In this document: one piece after another, positions 43,266 through 56,680 of the stretch
Position numbering within the stretch: position 1 is the first letter of the stretch
How the letters are laid out: the number at the start of each line of letters is the position of its first letter
Source of the DNA: Morinoia aosen
Taxonomy: Eukaryota > Arthropoda > Malacostraca > Amphipoda > Talitridae
Direction: 5' to 3'
Length of the DNA stretch: 64,000 nucleotides
Assembly (NCBI GenBank): GCA_030386875.1
Contig: CM059564.1
Location: 67,599,436 to 67,663,435 of the forward strand
Translations under genes and position numbers: made by a program
Notes under the pieces: generated by a model
What the model saw: only the letters and a program-made list of their open reading frames with translations
Told to the model about the DNA's origin: nothing
The model's database searches: none

Positions 43266-46200
43266 CTGTAAAAATAAATACAAACATCAATTACTCACAA
43301 ACAAGATCACGAGACTTTCGTACATTAATTTCTAAGAAAAATGCGCACAATATTTGCATAAATATAAATTACTTGAAAACATGAAAGAATTATTTAAATG
43401 TAGTCATTGCTAAGAAATATGCAGGCACGATTTGCGTGACTATCAATTATTTTGGAACAAGAGCACAAAAATGTGGGCTATTCTTAGGTCTATATGCGAG
43501 GGTATTGAACATCCGTATTAAATAATCCTAAACTGCCTTAGGCGTCATACTTTGCCCACCCAATAAAATGCTGAACTAAATGATCTCTTCTGGAATTTGT
43601 ACTCTAATGCGTTCTTTTGAAGGTCTCCGCCAAGTGGCAGTTCCGTCGCAACTCTGATGTCGGTGATAACCTGATGCAAGTGCAGTCTAATGGTGGTGTT
43701 TTAACAACGGTAAAATGGGTGATAACTCTTACGGTTAAGTATCACTAATTTTTAACATTTAAAATCTGAAACAGTTGGATTTTTCTTTGAAAAGAATACT
43801 GCTGAGAGTTGAGTATAATATTACAGCAATGATTGATCGAATTTTTTATCCGAACCACACATTTTTATAAAAAGGAAATTTTTAAAATTGTACACATCAT
43901 TGGTACACTTCAGCGAAAAATGAGTTTTAGAGTAATCCTACTATGAAACAAGGAATTCGATTGTTAGATACCACAGGGTGTTCCAAAAAAAAATGTGCAA
44001 ACTCTTTGTCTCCTCAAGACTGCTCCATTTTGCTCTGAAGTAGGTATTTATTGGCTTAAATACATTTCTAATGACTTAAATTAAAGAAAATAACATGAAC
44101 TAGAAGATAATTAAGCATCATAAAAACCATAGTTATATGAGAAACAAATACCAAAAATACATGTGCAATCGCCAGTCAACGGTTGAGAGGTTGAGTACAT
44201 TTTTTCAGACAATCTGTATACTGATATTCATAAATCGATACCGAAGATGAAATATCGAAATTCCAGAACGTTTGCAGTTAAATGTTCATTTACTCACAGG
44301 GTCATCATTTCACCGTTAAAATTAGATTTCATAGAAATCGACCAATTAGTGAGATATTCAGCCGTATTTAATACATTCCTCACGAACATCAAGTTTAAAC
44401 TAAACAGAAATAACTCATTTCTTAGCTTTCCCCCGAACTACACTATGATTGCCTCACCGTTGGCGTAGACGGAGGGCGATATGGGCGGAGCGCAAGGTAT
44501 GGCTCCAAAAGGCAGCAAGAAGGCCATGAAGATGAGGGCCTGGAACCGGAGGAACACGAGGCACAGCTGGAACACGAGGATCTTCTTGCCGTAGTGTTGG
44601 TGGTGCAGCTGAGGAATGGAGGCTCTGAAGGTGATGACAAAGGCCCACAACGCAAACAGGAACGAGGTCGTCGTGATCGTGAACACATACACGTGGCCTT
44701 TGACAGGGCTGAAGTCTCCAAAGGAATAACTGAAAATTGTAAACAGTTTTTGAAATCCTTGCAAATCCGCGATCTAATATAAATTCATTAAACTCAAAAC
44801 AAAGTTGAAAATAAAGTTTTACTACATGGAAGAAAAGAAGTCTTCATTTTTAGCTCAGATCCTTTCACTGTAAACTTGCAGAACCATTTTTGTACTGACG
44901 ACCTCTTTATGTTTTACCCAAGGTCAGCCCCATTGCAGGGTGATCGTATTGTTTGTGGATCTAAACTGGAATAAAATTAGGTTACAAAATCAATTATGCG
45001 AGGTTCAAGGCATACTCCCAAGTGTTCGTTTGGCACTCATTTTCCCATATGTTTGAAGGATGTGAAGGTTAGAAAATACTCGTACACCGATAATATGGGT
45101 GGAGTCAATTTAAAGCAGCGCACTCACAAGAAATGAGGGTTGACTTCAATAGAAAACTTAAGATTAACAAGATGGTACCTCCTTCAATTAGCGACACCAT
45201 TCTTAGTATATTTTTCCATTAATTTCAGGTATATATATTAGTCATGCAACAACAATAGTACATGTTTGGTTGTTGTTAAGGCAACAAAAATATCTCATAT
45301 TCAGTCATTCCTAATTGATCTGCATAGTATCCCCCCCTCCTCAAGTGGAAAAGTAATTGGGCATGTCTGTAAACTTTTCTTATCCAAAAGGTTTTGAACC
45401 TTTGCGTACAATTAAGAATGCTAGCAAAGCCATAGGGTAATATATTTTCCAAGCGTGAACCAATAAAACTATCAACGAAACTCACAAGCCTTCTTGCCAA
45501 AGAGTCAGTCCAATAATGGTCATGATGATTTGCACGAAGGGGTGCTGGTAGATCAAAGTTCTGATGGTGCGGACTTGTGACCTGAGAGACAATGCATCCT
45601 TGTTAGCCAATACTTTTATTTTTTTCGCCAATTGAGGCAATAAGCAAACACTCCAAGCTCAGTTTATTATATAATTGGGCAACCAAAAAACTCTCTATCA
45701 GAAAAAATGAGAAGCACTCCCTGATGATTTTATTACTAGTGTTGATGGTCAAGTAAAGGTTCCAGGAAATTCGTGGCTGTTTAACTTAACAGGAAGACTA
45801 GCACGAACATAAGAATTATCTGGATAACTGATATACATACGAATTTAACTCGTGGGTAAATACCCAAATAAGTTTAATTTTTACAGAATACACCCTAATA
45901 TTACCTGCATATTCACATCGTATGAAATAGAGTTACATCGGCTTACTTTCCGTATATATTCTACGAGTTATTGCAACCGAGGCAAAGGATCATTGAGTCT
46001 TAATTTTAACAACTTTCAAATTCAAGCGAAATCAAGTTTATTAAGGCAGTTCATTTTTAAATAATGAACTCAGTCTATGTCCCGCACTTGTTGACAGGTT
46101 TCTTGGGGCACACGGGCCAGCAGCAGGGCCAGCAGCAGCACGGCAGCCCTGTCCAGGGCAGCACTTCGCCCTCCAGAGCATCGACGAAGCCGGACTCGCC

Positions 46201-49200
46201 TTCGAAGTAGGACATGGTCAGCTTGTAGAATTGTACCATGCACAGGGCAAAGTACAGCTGCGATGATATGTCCATGGTGACGTTCGCCTTCGGGAACAAA
46301 ATGCCCATAAATGTGCACAGACCCAGTACCTGGAACACAAAATATTGTGTTGCGTTTTCTGATGTGAATGTTCAAACGGAATACCTGCAGAATCCTGAAA
46401 ATGTTTTGAAACTTTTTAAAACAATAATCATGCTGCGCTTAATCGTGGTTTGAAAGATAAAAACGCTCAAATCTTTGGATATTTCATGAACCAATTGATG
46501 CTGCTTCATTGACACTAGTGAATTGCCACGTATATGAACTTTGAAAACGAAAGAACGGCCATGATGTGAAATTCATCCGAAAACCCGTAGCGTTACAATA
46601 CATGAAATTAACTGAAGAAAAGAAAAAAGAAAAAAGCATACCACCCACCGGATAAACTGATAGTACTACTCCGGTGCAGAATTTGCGATCTTGTCGAATG
46701 TCCTTCCGTATCCTGGCGATGGTGTCGATGAAGAGAATGATGAGTAGCACGAACCCCAGTGAGGCTAATCCAATCATCACGTAGCCAGGAGGCCCCAGAA
46801 CTGGAAAACATGAGAGGTTTAAAGAACGCATATATACATAACTGTCAAATATATACAACCATAGTTTCACAAGGGGGATAAGGACATGAAAAAATAACAG
46901 GTTCTGCGATCTAAGTTTGAAATGTATCGATTACTGTGCAGTTCATTTTGCGGGTTCAACCTAAAATGATGAATCAATGAAATATTAACATAGGTATCAG
47001 CTTAAGAACGTTAGCGTGTGCTTGCATACAGCGCAGTTTTTTGCATCATGTATATCACCAAAGGGCTCAGCTTCATTTATTTCCTAAATAAGATGATCGA
47101 TCTGTCTCTTAATCACGAACTACGAGTACTTTTTAAATTCATCGCGACTTCATTAGAGTACTTAGGGGATCTATTCATACTACGTAATTTCCATTCAGTA
47201 CACAAAATACGTTAAGCTTTTCGGAAACTATGGAGATCAACCTAAATTTGTCTATGAACAAACTTATTAATATAATTTTGCATCCTCCAGCTGTACGAAG
47301 TCACGTTTCTTTAGCTCAAAAACTTCCCATATTTTCATTATGTTTGTCTTTCAAATAAAAATGGAGAATAATGTAAATAACTGATTTTTTTAGTCACATA
47401 TGGTAAATTTTGTGGTTGGTGGTATTTCGTAAGGAATGACTTGATGTTTGAAGTGCAATAAAAAATTTGCATTTTGATGAATTGGAAACGGTACCGCTCT
47501 GTGAGCCTAAGAATCGATTGGCGAATAAGAGGGCGATCATTTTAATCCTGATCATAAAACTCATGCTAGTAAGTATTGATATTTTCGAATATGTATTTCA
47601 ACGAAGACACACCAAATCGAGTTTATCGTTTAAGTTTGAGTTAGGGGAAAAATTAGTTTCAAGTTAGATCTGTACGGTGATTTATACGTCAATGTGACAA
47701 TTGCATTTTGAGAGACGCTTGCGATTTTTGTACTCGTTTGCCTTTGGACGACCCTATTTTTCCCCAACTAACCCCGTCCCAACTCGAAAATCTACAGAAG
47801 CGAGATCACTTGGTGACTGAACAGCAACATGACTTATTTATTAGTATCGCAATCAAGGTGTGATATCAACAAAGGGAGAGCACAGAGATGCGGCAGCGCA
47901 AGAACAAGTATGCGGTAGTGAAGACCCACATGATCATCTACTGCATGACCCAAGCAGCGGCTCTGATGGTTGAGTGCAAGCACGGTCAGTGCAGGGGGAA
48001 CGGAGAGTAAAAAGAACTTCTTGCATCGCAGCAGGAATTAAAGCAACAGCAAAAAGCGAACGTTAGAATTTAAATTAAAAGTAAAATCCATAAATGAAAG
48101 GCGTTGAAATTCGATGTAGTTGTGTAACATGACCAATCGTGACTTAATGGAAAACAGTTTTTAAACTTTTGTTCACCAAAAAAACTGAAAACTTCGTGTG
48201 AATCACACTCACGTGAACTTGAACGATAAACTGGAGTCTGCAGTAGCCAGTGAGAAGACTTTGTTTACCTTGGCTCCGTAGGATAAGACAAGCATAAGAT
48301 GAGCGCTGTGTTTAATTTAAGAAGTTGAAATAATTTATTTTCACTGGCGGTGAGTCAAGTAGATTGTTTCTTAAGACTATATCTATGGACACACTCTAAT
48401 ATATCTAGTAGAGAGAGCATTTACTTGTAGGCCCATTCAACGATATCAAAGCATTCTATCGTCAACGATATTATCAGGAGTATAATTAATATAACAAAGT
48501 ACACTTGGCCTAGTCGCATGCTAGACTGATGAATGAATGCGGTCGCTAATAATTCTATGCTTAAATTTACAACAAAAGTTAATATGAGACAGGCCAGAGC
48601 ATTATTTTCCAGAAAAGACTGAAGATCCATTTCATTAAATATGATAAATTAGCCTATCAAGTTGAATCATATAGCAGAAAAGATTAGAGTTGATTACCTG
48701 GTGCCATCAACAGCTTCATTTAATTAGAGCTGCAAAATTCGTTTTGAAAGCTTTGTATGATCTATTTTTGATGTAATTATGCAGGGAACGCATTTAGAAT
48801 CTTAATTTTAGTGAAATTAATACTGTGTTGAGACCGTGTTCGTGAATAATTAACTAGTGTAAATTTACTTCGATTTTCGGTTAAATGATCATGATGACCA
48901 GTTTGTGTTTGTTTAAAATCTTTGTCACCTTCATTAATAAACTTTTTATTAATAAAATTACACTTGGAGGGCTTTTAAAGATCCAAAAGCGCAGAATTTT
49001 TCAAACATTTGAATAAATAATTCGTAAGAGCATTGTGCTATAATATTAATTTTGTTACTACTCTATTGGTTCTTGTTTGAGAAGTAAAAGCAAAATGATT
49101 TTTCCCACACTCAGACGGTCCTCCAAAATACGGGAATGAACAGTATAGATGGTCTTTATTGTTTTCTTCAACAGCTTGCTACGCGTATTGCTTCGAGAGA

Positions 49201-49817
49201 AATTCCTTAATTTTTCGAATCGATTACATTCAAAGGAAAATCGTCAGTTTTAAAATACGTGCGTACAAAATCAAATTCACAATGAATATTTTTAAAGGTT
49301 GAACATATTTTGTAACTCCTATTGATTACCTTCTAAAAAAAACCTGCCCCTAGAAGAAAGTATATCAATGACAATTACTCAGACATAGTGTTCGTACCTC
49401 AAAACTAATTCAGATAGTACGACACAGGTGATGAAATAATGAAGGCAACCATTCCTTTAGAAGTAAAATTACAGTAAAAAAAAACTACGGCAGCTTCTTA
49501 ACTGAAGAATAAGCTACATACGTTGTATTATTGGAATACGTTCCATAAAGGAATTCACTGCAAAAAACTACATGAATAAGAACAAATAAATTTGAGCCTC
49601 CTAAACAAATGGTATGCCTCAAACATGCGTACTCACTCTCCATGAACTGGGCGTTGGTGGGCTGGAACTCGAGTACCTCCTTGGTGCACATGGTGGCCGC
49701 CATCGGGTTCGGCTCGACCTCCTTGACCACGTGAGTCGAGTTGTAGATCTCGGGCTCGGGCCCGGCCGCCGCGGAGACGGAGTGTGAGATGAACGATGAA
49801 CTTTGGGTTCCCTCCAT
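43075..49817 (-). CDS. Organic solute transporter alpha-like protein (6 exons, 377 aa)
   Basis: Joined from 49817-49637, 46800-46649, 46329-46088, 45581-45486, 44729-44458 and 43265-43075; all GT-AG, all phases close, 1134 nt including TAA. The product has an extracellular N-terminus with a possible N-glycosylation site (NST near 26), seven predicted helices (about 66-86, 100-125, 135-150, 205-223, two in exon 5, one in exon 6), and the family's cysteine cluster PCCCWPCCWPVCPKK (about 174-187) between helices 3 and 4. The C-tail is charged (KKEEETESPALLDEKAKDQE). In vertebrates OST-alpha pairs with OST-beta at the basolateral membrane and moves bile acids and steroid conjugates; arthropod members have less defined cargo. 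Length is typical (340-400). No promoter was assigned. The first intron (2.8 kb) holds a LINE remnant. Confidence 0.9.
43974..44216. mobile_element. MITE with mariner-like ends (243 bp)
   Basis: Starts CAGGGTGTTCCAAAAAAAAA and ends with the reverse complement of CAGATTGTCTGAAAAAATGT; TA follows on the right and a degraded CA precedes on the left. It lies in OST-alpha intron 5 and is non-coding. Confidence 0.65.
44458..44729 (-). CDS. OST-alpha exon 5
   Basis: Acceptor AATTTTCAG at 44731/44730, donor CAACG|GTGAGG at 44457/44456. Encodes YSFGDFSPVKGHVYVFTITT (helix 5), FALWAFVITFRASIPQLHHQ, and helix 6 (VFQLCLVFLRFQALIFMAFL). Phase 2 to 1. Confidence 0.9.
45486..45581 (-). CDS. OST-alpha exon 4
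   Basis: Acceptor GTCTCTCAG at 45583/45582, donor GGCTT|GTGAGT at 45485/45484. Encodes SQVRTIRTLIYQHPFVQIIM and TIIGLTLWQEG, helix 4. Phase 2 to 2. Confidence 0.87.
46088..46329 (-). CDS. OST-alpha exon 3 (cysteine-rich loop)
   Basis: Acceptor TGTGTTCCAG at 46331/46330, donor AACAA|GTGCGG at 46087/46086. Encodes VLGLCTFMGILFP (rest of helix 2), helix 3 (LYFALCMVQFYKL), SYFEGESGFVDALEGE and the PCCCWPCCWPVCPKK cluster. Phase 0 to 2. Confidence 0.9.
46649..46800 (-). CDS. OST-alpha exon 2
   Basis: Acceptor TGTTTTCCAG at 46802/46801, donor CCG|GTGGGT at 46648/46647. Encodes LGPPGYVMIGLASLGFVLL (helix 1), the basic loop RIRKDIRQDRK, and the start of helix 2 (VVLSVYP). Phase 1 to 0. Confidence 0.9.
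47870..48015. other. GC-rich island inside OST-alpha intron 1
   Basis: An abrupt GC-richer patch in AT-rich intron. The plus strand opens MRQRKNKYAVVKTHMIIYCM and ends VECKHGQCRGNGE-stop (40 codons, 47888-48010). No family is recognised. It may be a remnant of a processed gene or an unrelated exon. Confidence 0.25.
48368..49080 (-). mobile_element. LINE 3' fragment in OST-alpha intron 1
   Basis: Matches the 3' parts of 29560-31900 and 34583-35605: ATCAGTCTAGCATGCGACTAG, GGGCCTACAAGTA, CATGATGACCAGTTTGTG and a stretch ending at AACATTTGAATAAATAATTCGT. It has the same orientation as the host gene. Confidence 0.6.
49637..49817 (-). CDS. OST-alpha exon 1 (start codon)
   Basis: Encodes MEGTQSSSFISHSVSAAAGP... 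to NAQFME plus one base (60 codons + 1). Donor GGAGA|GTGAGTAC at 49636/49635, a near-consensus site. GC-rich N-terminal region preceding the first helix. Phase 1. Confidence 0.88.
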
Positions 49818-52800
49818 GTTGATTTATTTCGGCACAAGGCACTCTCAGATCGAAGGTTTGGTATGTGTTGCAAACGTCACTCAAGAACCAGGAGGTCAAA
49901 ATTGAAAAATTTCCATTTGGTCATACGCTGATTTTTAAAATCTTCAAAATGAAATGGCTTACATAGAAGTTTTCTCTGTCATGAACGAATTTTTACGAAT
50001 CTTACAAGGTGCAGTACGCGCTCCACTGGTGAGAGTGCACACAACGGAACAAAACTCAGGCCTCGCTTTAACTTCAATATGCTTGAGCTTTAATGTGCTT
50101 TAATGCTTGAGCCAGCCAATCAACTACGCTGACGAATGATTTACGTTTTTTACTTTCTGAAAATTTACGAGGGTAAAATTTCGAACACTTCCTCAATTTA
50201 AGGTGATGTGAGTACTTCTTAGTTAAACTATTTTCTAATTTGTCCCTTTACACTTCCCTGAATAGTTCCTCATTTAATTTTATAAACAGAGTAGTCTTCC
50301 CGGGCTGGAAAGAATGTACGCAAAAATACTTCAGTAAAAGTTAGCAGATATCGTGTAAATTGATCGTGAAGGGGAAACTTACGCTGTTTTGCAATTAAAT
50401 AATAATAATATGTAGCGTTTTCATAAATCTAACAATAGATCCTGACCGACGAACAAGGACATAAAAAATTATCAACCCAATAACGGGATTCTTTAAATTT
50501 ACCAAATTACGTCTAAAGTTATTGGATTTTAAATTCTTGAGTATAATGTGGAAATATTCATGAGTTACTCTCGAGTTACTGAAAATAAATTTCAGAATAT
50601 ATATGTAGAGATGACCTAAAAATATGCTCGTCTCACTTATTCTTTTCGTCAGGAAATGGTAAAATATCAGCTAATAATCTATCAAAATGTGAAGTTGTTG
50701 CAAGTTTTTAGCTTCCAGTTGTTTTGAATTGAAAATTTATCATTATAACTCGTTTTTTGAGTGTTTCTGCATTCGCAGCGCTAAAATGCGAGAGACGAAC
50801 GCAAAACAGAACATCCGATAGAACGGTGAGCATCAGTAATAAAAGCTAGCTAACATCAGTAACGTTTTTAGCTAAAAGACTTCTGGTAAGTCGACATTTT
50901 TTCTTCCTACTTATTGAACAGGGCAGGGATAAGCCCATGATAAGTTTCTTGGACGCCCAAGTGTTCCTCTTTCGTTTGAGTAGTATGAAATTGAGTTCAT
51001 GTCCGCCATTAGCGATTTTTAAGCTCTTCACAGCATGATCACGACGTCCAAGAAATAACATGTAGGTGGTGGAGCAGGTAATTTGTTCCTAATGAAAAAC
51101 ATGTTACCACCAGGATAAAAGGTCTAAGTATAACGAAGAAATACAGTCCATAGGATGCGTTATAGTTCACGTTATTGCACAAGTAACACGTCAGAAAGCC
51201 ATTAATTCTTTCGCACAGAAGTCACCAGAACGCACTTGAAAATCCACGAGTCCTTATAACTGGAAGGTCGGAATGAAGTTTTCATAAAAGTTAGTTCACG
51301 AAGAAAAGTTGAATGACTTCATGAAGGTCTATTTTCGTGTTTTCTTCACTACACAATTTGAGGTTACAAATGGAGCCTCGAAGTGAATGAAATATTCTAT
51401 GCAACTGGGAAAACAAATTACACGTTCAGTATCAGACCCTTGCACATAACGGAACGACGTCGCTAACAACCTACACTTCGTACACAATTGAGTCTGGTGC
51501 CATTCTGGTAAGTAGTGCAACTGGGGATCTTACCTCATAGTGAGACTGTTTTATACCAGCTCTTATCTCTTATTATCTCTTATCATTGATAGTTAATGAA
51601 ACGCATTAGGAAGTTGGCGGCGGGGAACACAGGCTCACGTTTATTATTTCACGATCGCAGCAGTCGGAAGAAGGTATTACATGTAATTTCTACCAGAAGC
51701 CAGATCGTATTCTATAATGTCGACGACCTGGCCAGGGATCTCCGTCGTGAAGCAATAAAGTCATGAGACTCGTAAATGGATCATCACGAGCTTGTGTTAT
51801 ATTATTTATGACCATCACCATGCGCTTCAATGCATGTACTTCTTCTTGGGGTATGTAGGTCGCATGACTTGAGTAGCATTTGAGTTTGTCTACTATTAGG
51901 ATTGCAGCGCAACTGATTGACAGAAATCTGATCGATTTATTCAAGACTGGCTTCACGATAAACAGCGGAGGAAGTGTACTTAAATTGAGATGTGACTATG
52001 GATCATTCACAGTAGACGCGTAAAGCGAAAAGCGTACACATTAATATGTATAAATTTGTATACTAACGCATTTACCACACAGTGTGCAATGTTACATGAA
52101 ATTTTAATCTCCGTTTTTATTCATAAAATTAGTGAAATTATTGGAGAAGAGATACAGTCGTCAAGTAATGTGGATACCGTACACGGAACTTAATAATCAG
52201 CAACGTGGTTGGCGGACAATAGAAAATACTATGCATTATATTTTGCGTCAATTCGATAGTTGGTTTTTATGACGGCTATAAACAAGTAGAGAAAAAAAAG
52301 AAAAGAAAGAAAAACGTTGATTTTCCAATTTGCCATATGAGTTACATGCCAACATATTGGCTTTTAAAAGTTTCTTAATATAGGACGTCCTAAAACAAAA
52401 GTTCCATACGAGCAGTAGAGAAATACCAACTGCAAACTGTTCATTTGCTGTCAGTAACATCTACAAGAGAAAGTTGTATTGCGACAGGCGTTTATGGCAG
52501 TGGAGGGCACTAGTCTGAATTACCACAAACAACATAAATATTTATCGCAAGCTCGTCATTTTTCAGTACTCAGCTGATACCCGCACTGGACGTGCTTGGT
52601 TTCAGTTCATCTCAACGCGCACACACCAGCAACAAACTAGTTTCTCGAATGTGCTTACATACACAGTTGAAAATTATGTAACGAATATCATACACACATA
52701 AAATCAGATTATATAAAAATAAGATTATGTAATATTCTTTTGTGTCGATATTTGAGGTGGGACTTATATGTTGTGTGTGTCATGTAAGTTCTTTTGTGTC

Positions 52801-53130
52801 GGTGGCTTGTGTCGAGGGTGTGTTGCGTTCTGGTTTTGTGCTGAGGATGTGTGATTGTGTTGTGCTTAGCTTGCTTAGGCAGAAGGAAGCATTGTTGTGG
52901 TTAAGTCTGCATGGTCACCGCTAGCCAGCCTACAAGAGGCCTAGTGAAATTCTAGACAGGGTTCGTTTAGGTTTCCTGATATAACTATTTGTCCTCAAAA
53001 CATAAATCGTTAAAAGAAAAACATAAGAAAAGAAAAGAAGGACATAACGGTTTTCTGAAACAGTCTCCAAAGCTCTGAAAGGTGGAGAAAGCATAGGGAA
53101 GAAACCAATGAGTCCCATAGTAGGGAGGAA
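49818..53130. other. Upstream flank of the OST-alpha gene
   Basis: No gene is recognised in 3.3 kb. Small minus-strand ORFs (51329-51520, 51690-51956, 52930-53118) show no known domain. Regulatory sequence for OST-alpha is presumably here, but no site can be assigned. Confidence 0.4.
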
Positions 53131-53132
53131 TC

Positions 53133-55412
53133 AACGAATACGCGCATACTGATAGGGGAAATTCATTGAATACGCGCATACTGATAGGGGAAATTCATTG
53201 AATACACGCATACTGATAGGAGAAATTCATTGAATACACGCATATTGATAGGGGAAATTCATTGAATACACGCATACTGATAGGGGAAATTCATTGAATA
53301 CATGCATACTGATAGGGGAAATTCATTGAATACACGCATACTGATAGGGGAAATTCATTGAATACATGCATACTGATAGGGGAAATTCATTGAATACACG
53401 CATACAGATAGGGGAAATTCATTGAATACATGCATACTGATAGGGGAAATTCATTGAATACACGCATACTGATAGGGGAAATTCATTGAATACACGCATA
53501 CTGATAGGGGAAATTCATTGAATACACGCATACTGATAGGGGAAATTCATTGAATACACGCATACTGATAGGGGAAATTCATTGAATACACGCATACTGA
53601 TAGGGGAAATTCATTGAATACACGCATACTGATAGGGGAAATTCATTGAATACACGCATACTGATAGGGGAAATTCATTGAATACACGCATACTGATAGG
53701 GGAAATTCATTGAATACACGCATACTGATAGGGGAAATTCATTGAATACACGCATACTGATAGGGGAAATTCATTGAATACACGCATACTGATAGGGGAA
53801 ATTCATTGAATACACGCATACTGATAGGGGAAATTCATTGAATACACGCATACTGATAGGGGAAATTCATTGAATACACGCATACTGATAGGGGAAATTC
53901 ATTGAATACATGCATACTGATAGGGGAAATTCATTGAATACACGCATACTGATAGGGGAAATTCATTGAATACATGCATACTGATAGGGGAAATTCATTG
54001 AATACACGCATACTGATAGGGGAAATTCATTGAATACACGCATACTGATAGGGGAAATTCATTGAATACATGCATACTGATAGGGGAAATTCATTGAATA
54101 CATGCATACTGATAGGGGAAATTCATTGAATACACGCATACTGATAGGGGAAATTCATTGAATACACGCATACTGATAGGGGAAATTCATTGAATACACG
54201 CATACTGATAGGGGAAATTCATTGAATACACGCATACTGATAGGGGAAATTCATTGAATACATGCATACTGATAGGGGAAATTCATTGAATACACGCATA
54301 CTGATAGGGGAAATTCATTGAATACACGCATACTGATAGGGGAAATTCATTGAATACACGCATACTGATAGGGGAAATTCATTGAATACACGCATACTGA
54401 TAGGGGAAATTCATTGAATACATGCATACTGATAGGGGAAATTCATTGAATACATGCATACTGATAGGGGAAATTCATTGAATACACGCATACTGATAGG
54501 GGAAATTCATTGAATACACGCATACTGATAGGGGAAATTCATTGAATACACGCATACTGATAGGGGAAATTCATTGAATACATGCATACTGATAGGGGAA
54601 ATTCATTGAATACATGCATACTGACAGGGGAAATTCATTGAATACATGCATACTGACAGGGGAAATTCATTGAATACACGCATACTGATAGGGGAAATTC
54701 ATTGAATACATGCATACTGATAGGGGAAATTCATTGAATACACGCATACTGATAGGGGAAATTCATTGAATACATGCATACTGATAGGGGAAATTCATTG
54801 AATACATGCATACTGACAGGGGAAATTCATTGAATACATGCATACTGATAGGGGAAATTCATTGAATACACGCATACTGATAGGGGAAATTCATTGAATA
54901 CACGCATACTGATAGGGGAAATTCATTGAATACATGCATACTGATAGGGGAAATTCATTGAATACACGCATACTGATAGGGGAAATTCATTGAATACACG
55001 CATACTGATAGGGGAAATTCATTGAATACATGCATACTGATAGGGGAAATTCATTGAATACACGCATACTGATAGGGGAAATTCATTGAATACATGCATA
55101 CTGATAGGGGAAATTCATTGAATACATGCATACTGACAGGGGAAATTCATTGAATACACGCATACTGATAGGGGAAATTCATTGAATACACGCATACTGA
55201 TAGGGGAAATTCATTGAATACACGCATACTGATAGGGGAAATTCATTGAATACACGCATACTGATAGGGGAAATTCATTGAATACATGCATACTGATAGG
55301 GGAAATTCATTGAATACATGCATACTGACAGGGGAAATTCATTGAATACATGCATACTGATAGGGGAAATTCATTGAATACACGCATACTGATAGGGGAA
55401 ATTCATTGAATA
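53133..55412. repeat. Satellite-like array, 32-bp unit, about 71 copies
   Basis: Perfectly regular 32-bp period of ATACACGCATACTGATAGGG + GAAATTCATTGA. Almost all variation is at two sites: ACACGCAT versus ACATGCAT, and GATAGGGG versus GACAGGGG. The first two copies read ACGCGCAT. Its uniformity suggests recent expansion or homogenisation. Confidence 0.97.
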
Positions 55413-56680
55413 TCCAAATTCACGAACCTTCATGAGAACACTTTCTAAATTGAAGAGTTTGTACTGCGGGTATCACCTTCGAATGTGCATCTTTGGACGG
55501 TTGGAAAAAGAACCTCGATAAAAATAAGCTGTACGGAGGTGCACCGTGAAATAAATCGATGAAATGAGTATATACAATACGTGTGAGCGCAATGAGCATG
55601 AGCTGATGTTAATATAATACTATAATAATGTAGCAATCTTGTATTATTTCAGAAATAAAAAATTACATAGCAACCCTATAGGCAACGGCTTCAATAAGTG
55701 GCAGAATTAGAAATGGTAAAATCTGGTTAGGGTGGGTTAGCGAAATAATCTTATATCGCAATGAAGTTAAATCACTTAAAAACAAGTTTGTATGAAAAAA
55801 TTATATTCCAATCATCGTGGTAAATTGAAAGTTCATATAAAGTTGAAATATAAGGAAATAGGCACAAACAATATTATGGCCATTGAAACCAGACACATTT
55901 TAAATTACAGTTGGTGGGAAGTCCACGTGTGAGTTGGGGGAATGTCACCGTGAATGTTTAAATTTCGAAGAAATTTTCGTCCGGAGTAAATGGGCGACGC
56001 GCGATGAACAAATGAACTGATACTTAAAATCACTGCTGAAATCAACGCTTGTGTGACTGCGGTGGTAAAACCAGGAATATAATAATAATAATGATAATAA
56101 TAACTGATGCCTAATACGAAGAACTGTGCATGGGTTGTGACGTGCAGTCAAGCAGTTGAGACGTGGTGCAGTGAGTGCGGAGCGAACTTGTATGTCTGGT
56201 CTACGTATGCGACGTGTGAATAAATTCGCAATGTAATATTGTAAGTGTAGATGCAGTATTTTTTTTATTTTTCAAAATGTCATAATTTTTTTTTGATAAA
56301 TTGACCGGTCAATTATTACTAGCAATTGCATTTGTTAACTGTTAAGAGGAAAATTTTTAGTGGTTCAATCATTAGTATCAGTTGATGGTATTTAATTTAT
56401 TGTGCGTAAATTTTTAGTATGTCATTTGTTAAATTTTCAATGGTGTTATAATTTTGTTGTGTGCTGAAATTGTTTGATGCATTCTCTCATATTAGGGTGT
56501 AATTGTCTGAAATAAAAATTGTGAATGTTTGAATTCGCATGATATACTTAGCTAATTAGAAAACAGGCATTGGATAAAGGTGGTCGGACTGAAAACAAAG
56601 GTGGTCGGACTGAAGAAAATTAAAGGAGATGCTCAGATGTACAGTATGACACAAAAAAACGGTTTAACCATGCTTAAAAT
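55413..56680. other. Intergenic stretch
   Basis: AT-rich, with no gene or clear repeat, apart from two copies of AAAGGTGGTCGGACTGAA near 56575-56615 and an ATA/ATG microsatellite near 56080. Confidence 0.4.

Noticed and set aside
44443..44721. Alternative minus-strand frames over OST-alpha exon 5 (Arg/Ser-rich)
   Set aside because: Out-of-frame readings of a GC-rich coding exon; the hydrophobic frame with helices joins its neighbours in phase.
52742..52924. Plus-strand 60-codon frame rich in Cys and Val
   Set aside because: It comes from TGTG-rich low-complexity sequence; no domain, splice context or homologue is visible.
53133..55412. CRISPR array (regular 32-bp periodicity)
   Set aside because: There are no variable spacers; each unit follows the next directly. 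It is a eukaryotic satellite array.
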